Source: Salinivirgaceae bacterium (GTDB lineage: Bacteria > Bacteroidota > Bacteroidia > Bacteroidales > SZUA-534). Taken from it: a stretch of 38,391 nucleotides of DNA. Of this stretch, positions 1 to 6,445 are shown in pieces. Both the position numbers and the translations under genes were made by a program. The stretch covers positions 1 through 38,391 of the forward strand of contig JAGCNL010000086.1 in the NCBI GenBank assembly GCA_017645945.1, in the 5' to 3' direction. Numbering within the stretch: the first letter of the stretch is position 1; every line of letters begins with the position of its first letter. The notes under the pieces were generated by a model, which did not search any database, had not been told where the DNA came from, and was given only the letters and a program-made list of their open reading frames with translations.

Positions 1-154
1 TAAATGCTTATTTATTCGCTTAAACCACATATCACATTCGACCCCCGCAAGGGGTTGTAGTTGTAGTCGAAGGAATATAGGCGATTGTGCACCGTGTCGA
101 TGGTGCGCCCGTAGTGGAAATCCCTCTGTTTATGTTGTTTAAAATAAGCATTTA
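1..154. repeat. Region bounded by 13-bp perfect inverted repeats; no supported gene
   Basis: Positions 1-13 and 142-154 are exact reverse complements (TAAATGCTTATTT and AAATAAGCATTTA). Between them lie a GC-rich 5-bp hairpin (41-45 with 51-55) and a 39-codon minus-strand reading frame (151 down to 32) rich in Thr and Cys with no family I recognise. The arrangement could be one end of a miniature mobile element cut by the window edge, or a chance palindrome. I do not call the reading frame a gene. The remainder to position 244 holds nothing else I can identify. Confidence 0.35.
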
Positions 155-244
155 TCGTTGCTTTTTTGAGTAGCGCAAAAGTATAAATATTGTTGTGAAA
201 ATGAAATGCGAATTTGCTTAATAGGCGCATTTCCTCTTTTTGCT

Positions 245-793
245 TTAGCCAACAACGACTAAATCCATTGGAATGTCGGTCTGCTCGGTGGGTATTTGGC
301 TGAAAAGCTGACAATTATATGCCGCACCGATTTTGAATGCCTTTGAGTTGGTAAGCAGGCGGTCGTAGAAGCCACACCCGCGTCCCATACGGTTGTTTTG
401 CAGGTCGAAAGCCACGCCAGGCACAATAATCACCTCAATGGAAGCAATGTTGTCGAGTTCGGGCCCTGTTGGTTCAAGAATCCCGAAAGCGCCTTTCCTC
501 ATATTGTCGATGCCGGTGTACTGTCTGAAAATCAAATCGTCGCCAACCACCACGGGCAGCCAAATCCGTTTCTTGTTGTACCATTTTTCGATGAATCGGC
601 TGGTGTCAATCTCATCGTTGAGCGACCAGTAAACGGCAACATCTTCCGCATCGGCAAACTGCTGAAGTTGTTCGATTTGCGTAAATACAGCATCGGCTTG
701 CCGCTGTTTTTCGCTGTCGGTCATCAGTTTCTTCAGCTGGCTCACCATCCGCCGCAGCGACGGTTTGTCCAAAATGGTAATCTGCCCTTTCAT
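245..793 (-). CDS. 5-formyltetrahydrofolate cyclo-ligase family protein
   Basis: Predicted cytoplasmic enzyme of folate one-carbon metabolism, converting 5-formyl-THF to 5,10-methenyl-THF with ATP. The 182-residue product has the usual family length. Near the C-terminus it carries GRGCGFYDRLL, the family's glycine-rich signature (commonly G-G-GYYDR-L). Earlier it has Arg/Lys-rich N-terminal helices (SLRRMVSQLKK) and the core strand KKRIWLPVVVGDDL. I chose the ATG at 793 because the reading continues upstream to 916 only through the terminator hairpin of the next gene and has no family similarity there. It is transcribed in the same direction as the outer-membrane protein gene at 897-1610, but a terminator separates them. 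No clear promoter box was seen upstream. Confidence 0.88.
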   Translation of the reverse strand: MKGQITILDKPSLRRMVSQLKKLMTDSEKQRQADAVFTQIEQLQQFADAEDVAVYWSLNDEIDTSRFIEKWYNKKRIWLPVVVGDDLIFRQYTGIDNMRKGAFGILEPTGPELDNIASIEVIIVPGVAFDLQNNRMGRGCGFYDRLLTNSKAFKIGAAYNCQLFSQIPTEQTDIPMDLVVVG

Positions 794-845
794 TGCTTTT
801 CGGTTTGAGTGGTGAAGATATTGGTTTTTCGCCGATTTACACCAT

Positions 846-873
846 AAAAAAAGCCTATCGGATTCCGATAGGC
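846..873 (-). terminator. Intrinsic terminator of the 897-1610 gene
   Basis: A perfect 9-bp stem (853-861 with 865-873) with a 3-nt loop is followed on the minus strand by a run of T (846-852 read as A on the plus strand). It lies 23 bases after the stop codon of the minus-strand outer-membrane protein gene. Confidence 0.85.
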
Positions 874-896
874 CTTTATGCTGTTTTGCGATTCTT

Positions 897-1610
897 TTAG
901 AAGTTGAACTCAACACCGCCGTTCAGCGTCATACGCATGTAAGGAGCAGTATTGTCCTTAACAATCGGACGGAAATAGATGTAATATTCAGGAGTCAAAG
1001 TGAGAGCGATGTGCTTGGCGATCTTGTATTTGCAAAGCAATTGAACGTTGCCGCCCAAAATGTGGTTCGGGTTTTGGTAGGCAATTTCCTTGTAGTTCTT
1101 GTAGCTCACTCTGCGGCGGCTGTATGTCAGAATGTTCTCTTCCTCTGTGCGCAGGAAGTTTTTCGATTCGCGGTCGATGTTGAACTCCCACAAGAAACCT
1201 GGCGATACGAACACTTTCCATTTCTCGCTTTCGGCAAGCTTATAGTCGAAGCGGAGGTTGATACCCATGTTCCAAACTTTCACGTTGGTTCTGAGCGGGC
1301 AGTACGATGCGGCAGGAATCTGAGCCGTATCCCAAATAGCTTTGTAGTGGAACTCCTCGTGCTCAATCTCAAAACGGACGCGAGTTTTATCGGTTGTGCG
1401 GATACCCAAATCGATGGCCACATTGTAGCCTGGCATGCCGTTTTTGTATTCTTTTACGATGGGGTCTTCCTCCTCGGGGTCTTGTCTGTAGCCGTTGATG
1501 TTGTTAACAACACCGCCATTGATACCAATTGTTATATACTCCTCGGTTTGCGCGTTTGCCGACGAAAGTGCCGCAACAAACAGCAGCGCAATCATTAAAA
1601 GTCTTTTCAT
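897..1610 (-). CDS. Secreted protein, probable small outer-membrane beta-barrel
   Basis: A 237-residue protein with a clean signal peptide (MKRLLMIALLFVAALSSANA) cut before QTEEY. The mature part is a series of amphipathic strands with aromatic ends (VRFEIEHEEFHYKAIW, WNMGINLRFDYKL, ALTLTPEYYIYF), and it ends in VEFNF. A terminal aromatic residue is typical of outer-membrane beta-barrels inserted by BamA. I infer an OmpW/porin-like barrel of unknown function; no specific family is recognised. The ATG at 1610 is chosen because the signal peptide begins there and a -7 box lies 46-53 bases upstream. It is apparently monocistronic, with its own terminator. Confidence 0.75.
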   Translation of the reverse strand: MKRLLMIALLFVAALSSANAQTEEYITIGINGGVVNNINGYRQDPEEEDPIVKEYKNGMPGYNVAIDLGIRTTDKTRVRFEIEHEEFHYKAIWDTAQIPAASYCPLRTNVKVWNMGINLRFDYKLAESEKWKVFVSPGFLWEFNIDRESKNFLRTEEENILTYSRRRVSYKNYKEIAYQNPNHILGGNVQLLCKYKIAKHIALTLTPEYYIYFRPIVKDNTAPYMRMTLNGGVEFNF

Positions 1611-1655
1611 CTGTTTATCTTTAGTATAGCCGTCTGATTCTCCAGAAAGCCGTTG

Positions 1656-1663
1656 CAAAACTA
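1656..1663 (-). promoter_or_regulatory. Bacteroidota -7 box (TAGTTTTG) for the outer-membrane protein gene
   Basis: Reads TAGTTTTG on the minus strand, matching TAnnTTTG, and would start transcription about 39 bases before the ATG at 1610. A TTTG lies 22 bp upstream (1686-1689 on the plus strand as CAAA), slightly longer than the usual 19-21 bp. Confidence 0.5.
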
Positions 1664-1828
1664 TAATAATTAATTAAACCGCCATCAAAATTCCGTCATT
1701 GTTGGGAATTTTCAGTACACAAAATAATACGTAGCCACTGAGCTTTTATTGTTTTGGCGGTGTCCCGACGATGATGACGATATTCTTTTGAATTTAATGC
1801 CCCCAATATTCCGAACCTGAAAATCTGC

Positions 1829-1836
1829 TATTTTTG
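1829..1836 (+). promoter_or_regulatory. Bacteroidota -7 box (TATTTTTG) for the rRNA methyltransferase gene
   Basis: Matches TAnnTTTG and lies 15 bases before the ATG at 1852, so the transcript would have a very short leader. No good -33 element was seen. Confidence 0.5.
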
Positions 1837-1851
1837 CGCATTCTTAAACTT

Positions 1852-2613
1852 ATGCAGATGGAACAGCAAAACCAGAACCGCCACGCCGACGATTACATTT
1901 TCGGCATTCGTGCCATCATCGAGGCCATCAGATTTGGCAAGCAAGTCGATAAGATTCTGATGAAAATTGGCCAGAACAACGAACTGACTCAGGAACTTAC
2001 GGAACTTATCCGCGAGAACCATATTCCCGTGCAGCGCGTGCCCATTGAGCGCCTCGACCGCATTACCCGCAAAAATCATCAGGGAGTGATAGCACTGATG
2101 TCGCCGATTGCTTTTTGCCAGATAGAAGATGTTGTGGCCCAGGTGTTTGAAGATGGAAAGATGCCGTTCATAGTTGCTCTCGATGGAGTTACTGATGTCC
2201 GCAATTTCGGTGCTATTGTGCGTTCGGCGGAGTGCGCAGGAGTTGATGCCATTGTGGTGCCCGAAAAAGGTGCGTCGCGCATCGGACCTGATGCTGTCAA
2301 AACCTCGGCTGGGGCGTTGCACAAGGTTCCAATCTGCCGCACGTCGTCGATGAAAAAGACGCTGCAAACGCTTATGGATTCAGGTCTGACCATCTGCGGC
2401 GCAACTGAAAAAACTGATAATCTATATTATAATCAGAATCTTACGGGGCCGCTTTGCCTTGTGATGGGAGCAGAGGACACTGGCCTCAGCGATGAGGTGA
2501 TGCGCCTTTGCGAGCCGTTGGTGAAAATACCGATTCTGGGCAGCATAGAGTCACTAAACGTGTCAGCGGCTGCTGCCGTTTTGATGTATGAGGTTGTGCG
2601 TCAGAGGAATTGA
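1852..2613 (+). CDS. rlmB: TrmH/SpoU-family 2'-O-ribose methyltransferase, RlmB-like (23S rRNA G2251)
   Basis: A SAM-dependent RNA ribose methyltransferase of the SPOUT superfamily. An N-terminal substrate-binding segment (DDYIFGIRAIIEAI, about residues 14-27) resembles RlmB. The three SPOUT knot motifs are present: NFGAIVRSAECAG (motif 1, with the conserved Asn and Arg), LVMGAEDTGLS (motif 2) and IPILGSIESLNVSAAAAVLMYE-like motif 3 with Ser-x-x-x-Asn-Val-Ser. The length of about 253 residues fits the family. Two in-frame ATGs occur at 1852 and 1858; I use the first, and both lie just after a -7 box. RlmB acts on 23S rRNA G2251, while other TrmH relatives methylate tRNA, so the exact target is inferred. 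It converges with the DUF4105 gene. Confidence 0.85.
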   Translation: MQMEQQNQNRHADDYIFGIRAIIEAIRFGKQVDKILMKIGQNNELTQELTELIRENHIPVQRVPIERLDRITRKNHQGVIALMSPIAFCQIEDVVAQVFEDGKMPFIVALDGVTDVRNFGAIVRSAECAGVDAIVVPEKGASRIGPDAVKTSAGALHKVPICRTSSMKKTLQTLMDSGLTICGATEKTDNLYYNQNLTGPLCLVMGAEDTGLSDEVMRLCEPLVKIPILGSIESLNVSAAAAVLMYEVVRQRN

Positions 2614-2642
2614 TGGTTGTAGACCGAAACCAATATTAGGCA

Positions 2643-3797
2643 TCAGTGCCCGATATGGCGCCTTACAAGCCTGATTAACGTTGCTGCCACAAGCGGGTAG
2701 AAGCAAAGGTTGAAACTCTGCGGAAGCAAAAATCCGATAATCATTATTCCGTTTCCTGCTAATAGAATGATTCGCAGCCATTTGTACCATGGCTTTTCGG
2801 TGCGTCCAATGGTGAAAACATAGACCAGAAAGAGTGGCGATGCCCACAAAATGTTGAAGTTTCCGACAGTTGCGCCGTGGTCGGTGGCGAACCAAAGAAG
2901 CGTTATCAGAAGCCCCAGCAAGCCGATGATGCAGAAATAGATGCGGTCGAAAATTACGAGCGCCGTGTCCGACAGGCGGAAAGAAATTATGATTACAGCT
3001 ATCAGTAATAAACTGAAAATCATCATTGGCGACAGAAACCATGGTGTGCGGTCATACACGATTGTGGGTTCAACTATTGTGCGCGTCCGCAAAACAAAAG
3101 GCAGTGTGTCTATCTGACATTCAGTAAGATAATCGTGCAGCTTGTCGGGAATGAACGACTGCTGGCGGCTCGATGCGTGACGGTCAGTGATGGAGCCGAG
3201 AACAAGGTCAATGCCAGCCTTTGTCCACAGACTGCGGTCGAGATAGGGGTGGATGCAGTCGCGCATAGTTGGCAGTTGAACGGTGTCGGTGCCAATGTAG
3301 CAGAGCGAGTCGCCAAACGCGCGGTAGAACATGTCAAGCACTCGCGTAGCGCAGTTGTCGAAGAAGAAATCGTATTGATAATCACAATTTTCGGGCAGAC
3401 AGTTCTCGCTGAGCAGATTGAAAAGGTGCTGCCGCTGCTCAAGTGTCAAGTTCAGCCGTTGAGCCACCACCTGCCGCCCGCGCCTCTCATACGAATAGAC
3501 AAACTGGCTGAACGTTTCCGATGTGAGTTGGTAAAGCAGCTTTCCAGCGCAGAATTTCAGATAGAAATGCGGAGTGTTGAAGCTGAAAGTGCCGTAGTTG
3601 AACACTTGGTCGATGCCGCGGCTGTGGTCGAAAACACCAATGGCCGTGTGTCCGAACTGCGAGTAGAGTTGGTTGCCTGGCGCACAGGTGTAAACTTCGA
3701 TGTACGACCGCTCGCTGAGTTGCGGCGCTTCGTATTCAGTTGCCTGTGCGCTAATGGTCAACAGACTGATAATTAGTATGATGAATGATTTCTTCAT
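2643..3797 (-). CDS. DUF4105 (Lnb N-terminal-like) integral membrane protein
   Basis: A 384-residue protein with a signal peptide (MKKSFIILIISLLTISAQA), a periplasmic domain of about 230 residues, then about five hydrophobic segments (roughly residues 250-380). The periplasmic part carries YSQFGHTAIGVFD (His near residue 50) and FFFDNCATRVLDMF (Cys near residue 148). This is the DUF4105/Lnb domain, which I recall as a permuted NlpC/P60-like fold with His before Cys. Lnb proteins are lipoprotein N-acyltransferases in some bacteria. A role in lipoprotein maturation here is an inference, though suggestive beside several lipoprotein genes. A near-consensus box (TACCTTTA, 3816-3823) lies upstream. 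The gene is followed by convergent rlmB with a 29-bp gap. Confidence 0.8.
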   Translation of the reverse strand: MKKSFIILIISLLTISAQATEYEAPQLSERSYIEVYTCAPGNQLYSQFGHTAIGVFDHSRGIDQVFNYGTFSFNTPHFYLKFCAGKLLYQLTSETFSQFVYSYERRGRQVVAQRLNLTLEQRQHLFNLLSENCLPENCDYQYDFFFDNCATRVLDMFYRAFGDSLCYIGTDTVQLPTMRDCIHPYLDRSLWTKAGIDLVLGSITDRHASSRQQSFIPDKLHDYLTECQIDTLPFVLRTRTIVEPTIVYDRTPWFLSPMMIFSLLLIAVIIISFRLSDTALVIFDRIYFCIIGLLGLLITLLWFATDHGATVGNFNILWASPLFLVYVFTIGRTEKPWYKWLRIILLAGNGIMIIGFLLPQSFNLCFYPLVAATLIRLVRRHIGH

Positions 3798-3858
3798 ATA
3801 ATCCTTTATAATGTAAAGGTATTCGTTTTTTAATTCAGAATAAGTTGATTTTGTTCCC

Positions 3859-4482
3859 TTATGCCTTTTTGTCTCTCAACTTTCTCACCACTTCGGGAAT
3901 CGACGAGAAACTGTTTTCGAGCAGATTGTCAATGTTTTCGGGCTTTACCCACACGGCTTCAGTGATGTCTTCGTCAGTTTGCGGCTTGAGTGTTAGCGGA
4001 CCGTTATAACGCATCAGGTACCAGTCGGTTGATTTTAATACAGGCTGGCTCTCAATATAATATGTGTGCCAAGTGGTGCAGATGAGCCGTTCAATCTGCA
4101 TTCCGCTGATGCCGCACTCTTCCTCAACTTCGCGCAAGCCGCCATCCTGGCTCGACTCACTCCGCTCGATGTGGCCTTTCGGTATGTCCCAAAAGCCTTT
4201 GCGGTGGATGAAAAGATAATCGCCATCGGCATTAACAACCAAACCGCCAGCCGCGCGGCGCACTTCGAACAGCGAGCAAAAATCCTTCCAACACTGTTCT
4301 TTATTATCGCATAAAATTCTGATATGGTGATTGTTGCACTTTTCAACATATCCGAAAAGAAAATCCTTCAGCGCTTCGGCTCCCGAATATTTATATATTA
4401 TTGTAGTTTTGCGATGCAATTCGGGGCTGTCGGTGAAAACCAGAACGTTTCCGAAAAAGAAAACTTTATATTTTTGAGACAT
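3859..4482 (-). CDS. NUDIX hydrolase
   Basis: A 207-residue protein with a complete Nudix box at residues 103-125: Gly103, Glu109, then REVEEECGI from Arg117 with the metal-binding glutamates. These enzymes hydrolyse nucleoside diphosphates linked to another moiety. The substrate cannot be read from the sequence. The about 75-residue N-terminal extension (FFFGNVLVFTDSPELH...) matches a NUDIX subfamily common in Bacteroidales beside pyrE, as I recall. The start codon is one base away from the divergent pyrE start. The C-terminus is basic (VVRKLRDKKA). Confidence 0.88.
   Translation of the reverse strand: MSQKYKVFFFGNVLVFTDSPELHRKTTIIYKYSGAEALKDFLFGYVEKCNNHHIRILCDNKEQCWKDFCSLFEVRRAAGGLVVNADGDYLFIHRKGFWDIPKGHIERSESSQDGGLREVEEECGISGMQIERLICTTWHTYYIESQPVLKSTDWYLMRYNGPLTLKPQTDEDITEAVWVKPENIDNLLENSFSSIPEVVRKLRDKKA
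4469..4476 (+). promoter_or_regulatory. Bacteroidota -7 box (TATTTTTG) for pyrE, inside the NUDIX start region
   Basis: TATTTTTG matches TAnnTTTG and ends 7 bases before the pyrE ATG, so the transcript would be leaderless or nearly so. It lies within the first codons of the opposite-strand NUDIX gene, since the two genes leave only one base between them. Confidence 0.5.
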
Positions 4483-4483
4483 T

Positions 4484-5122
4484 ATGGAATCAATAAATCA
4501 AATTCAACAAAAAGTTGCTTCTTATTTACTGCAAATTAAAGCAATTAAACTGTCTCCGTCAACACCGTTCACATGGGCTTCGGGACTGAAATCACCAATC
4601 TACTGCGACAACCGCGCAACGCTGTCGTATCCTGAGGTGCGCGGCTATATCCGCGACTCGTTTGCGGCACTTATCTGTCAGAAATATCCTGATGTTGAGG
4701 TGATTGCAGGTGTTGCTACAGGCGCAATCGCTCACGGTGTGCTGGTTGCTGAGGCTATGGGGCTGCCGTTTGTGTATGTCCGCAGCGATGCCAAGACTCA
4801 CGGAATGTGCAACCGCGTTGAGGGCAATCTGCAAGCGGGTCAAAAAGTTGTGGTTGTTGAGGATTTGGTATCGACAGGCGGAAGCAGTCTGGCTGCTGTT
4901 GAGGCTCTGCGTGCCGCTGGTGCCGATGTTCTCGGCCTTTACGCCATTTTCACCTACGGCTTCAAACGTGCCACCGATGCTTTTGCCAACGCAAACTGCA
5001 ATCTCGACACTTTGAGTAACTACGACGCACTGCTTGAGCACGCTCTGCAAATCGGCTATATTGCTGACGACCAGCTCGAAGCACTCAAGAAATGGCGTCA
5101 CGCACCGGAAGAATGGAAATAA
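4484..5122 (+). CDS. pyrE: Orotate phosphoribosyltransferase
   Basis: Catalyses orotate + PRPP to orotidine 5'-monophosphate in de novo pyrimidine synthesis (cytoplasm). The 212-residue product has the PRPP-binding motif KVVVVEDLVSTGGSS at residues 121-135, the N-terminal KAIKLSPSTPFTWASGLKSP typical of PyrE, and the catalytic-loop region RSDAKTHGMCNRVEG (about residues 100-114). The ATG at 4484 is supported because the N-terminal helix (QIQQKVASYLLQIKAIKL) aligns with what I know of Bacteroides PyrE. It is followed by a terminator shared with the convergent lipoprotein gene. Confidence 0.95.
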   Translation: MESINQIQQKVASYLLQIKAIKLSPSTPFTWASGLKSPIYCDNRATLSYPEVRGYIRDSFAALICQKYPDVEVIAGVATGAIAHGVLVAEAMGLPFVYVRSDAKTHGMCNRVEGNLQAGQKVVVVEDLVSTGGSSLAAVEALRAAGADVLGLYAIFTYGFKRATDAFANANCNLDTLSNYDALLEHALQIGYIADDQLEALKKWRHAPEEWK

Positions 5123-5170
5123 AAGGTTAGAGGTGAGTGGGGAGAGTTTAGAAAGTTTAGATTTCTCACA

Positions 5171-5207
5171 ACAAAAAATGCCGTAGAATTTTCTGCGGCA
5201 TTTTTTT
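5171..5207. terminator. Bidirectional terminator between pyrE and the convergent lipoprotein gene
   Basis: A 10-bp stem with one G-U wobble (5179-5188 with 5191-5200) is flanked by an A run on the left and seven T on the right. It can stop transcription from both directions. Confidence 0.85.
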
Positions 5208-5226
5208 ACGTTGTTAATGCACTATT

Positions 5227-6366
5227 TTACAATTTGATTTTAGCCAATTTCCACTCGCCGCTTTCGCTGTCAAGCATAACGTAAAGAGTGTTTGTAGGCT
5301 CGGAATATCCGGCAATGTAAACAATTCGGTTGCCTGTCTTTTGTCTGTAGCGGGCAATCAGGTTGCCGTCCCAGTCGAACTTGTAAATATCCAAATGAAG
5401 TTCCACAATTTTCTTGTGTTCCTCGGCTATCCATTTGATGATGTCATTCGGGTTTTTCGGGTGTGGAGAGTCTTGTGGCTGTATGGTGTCCATCAATGCA
5501 AACACGTATTCGTCGGTCGATAATGTCGATTGCACATAATCTTTTCCCTGGCTTTTCTTAGAAACTTCGTTAAACTCTGGGACAACATGATATTTTATTT
5601 TCTCATATTTGTCGGGACCGAGAACAATTTTCACAGTATCGAGTTTTGTGTTCAAAATCGTGAACTGCGGTTTGTAATAATATCCCAGGAAAACCCTGTC
5701 CTTCTTGATATTTGTTGCTAAGTGGGTGTGGCTGTAATTAATTGCCGTATATATGCCGTCAGGGACTTTGTAGCCTGTCTTGCCCTTGGAGTCAGTCACC
5801 AGCAACTCCGGCAAGGTCGCGTTTTCGGGGATTCCTTCGCCATCTAAATAAAATGTATTGCATATCACGAGCGAAGTGTCGGTCAGGAAGTCAAAATAAT
5901 CGACTTTGATATCTGGCTGCATCATTTTTGGTTTGTATGCCTGCCCGTAAACCACCACTGAGTCAAGGTTGAATAAAAACAAGTTGTTTTTATAGACATC
6001 GTGAGCCAAAAGATAGTTTTGATGCAATCTAAAATGACAGGCAATCACCTCGCCACGGCCGTTGCCTTTGTACAGATACTTGCCGATTATCTCATTGTTG
6101 TTTAGGTTCATAACGTACAAATTGCAAGTGAAAGCTCTATTTGTTTGCTCGATAATCAGAATCGAATCATGATAAACATAGTAGTTGTCAAGGTCGGTAT
6201 GGAAGCACACTTCCACATCGGGCAATTCAACCAATTCGGCTTCAATTGTTTGCACTGGCGGCATATTCTCCTCGGTCAGATAGAATGCCTTGTCGGAAAC
6301 GGTTTTGCTCTCGCACGCTGCAAGCGCGAATAACGATGCAATTAGCAGTAAATTAGAGTGTTTCAT
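5227..6366 (-). CDS. BF3164-like lipoprotein, TolB-like six-bladed propeller family
   Basis: A 379-residue predicted lipoprotein. The signal peptide starts at the chosen ATG (MKHSNLLLIASLFALAAC) with the lipobox Cys at residue 18. The body has repeated strand patterns (VYHDSILIIEQ, NNNEIIGKYLYKGNGRGEV, DYFDFLTDTSLVICNTFY, NTKLDTVKIVL, IVYIAGYSEPTNTLYVMLD) that resemble the BF3164/TolB-like_5 propeller lipoproteins of Bacteroidales. The function of that family is unknown to me. It is separated by 79 bases from the U32 gene upstream and may be read from the same operon. However, a near-consensus box (TACCTTTA, 6398-6405) suggests its own promoter. Confidence 0.7.
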   Translation of the reverse strand: MKHSNLLLIASLFALAACESKTVSDKAFYLTEENMPPVQTIEAELVELPDVEVCFHTDLDNYYVYHDSILIIEQTNRAFTCNLYVMNLNNNEIIGKYLYKGNGRGEVIACHFRLHQNYLLAHDVYKNNLFLFNLDSVVVYGQAYKPKMMQPDIKVDYFDFLTDTSLVICNTFYLDGEGIPENATLPELLVTDSKGKTGYKVPDGIYTAINYSHTHLATNIKKDRVFLGYYYKPQFTILNTKLDTVKIVLGPDKYEKIKYHVVPEFNEVSKKSQGKDYVQSTLSTDEYVFALMDTIQPQDSPHPKNPNDIIKWIAEEHKKIVELHLDIYKFDWDGNLIARYRQKTGNRIVYIAGYSEPTNTLYVMLDSESGEWKLAKIKL

Positions 6367-6418
6367 AATGTTTAGATTTTTAATTGTTAAATGTCTGTAA
6401 AGGTAGAAAAATCCTAAT

Positions 6419-6434
6419 CCCGATAGCAATCGTG
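6419..6434. repeat. Degenerate copy of the CCCGATA..TATCGGG palindrome
   Basis: Matches the intact palindrome at 35734-35749 at 13 of 16 positions, in the gap between two genes. It is probably a worn copy of a dispersed intergenic palindrome. Confidence 0.4.
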
Positions 6435-6445
6435 ACTAAATATCT

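Noticed and set aside
12..314. Minus-strand 100-codon frame at the left end
   Set aside because: It starts inside the cyclo-ligase gene, crosses the inverted repeat, and has no recognisable domain or start context.
1011..1598. Plus-strand open frame (195 codons) opposite the outer-membrane protein
   Set aside because: The minus strand has signal peptide, promoter and terminator. The plus-strand product has no such features.
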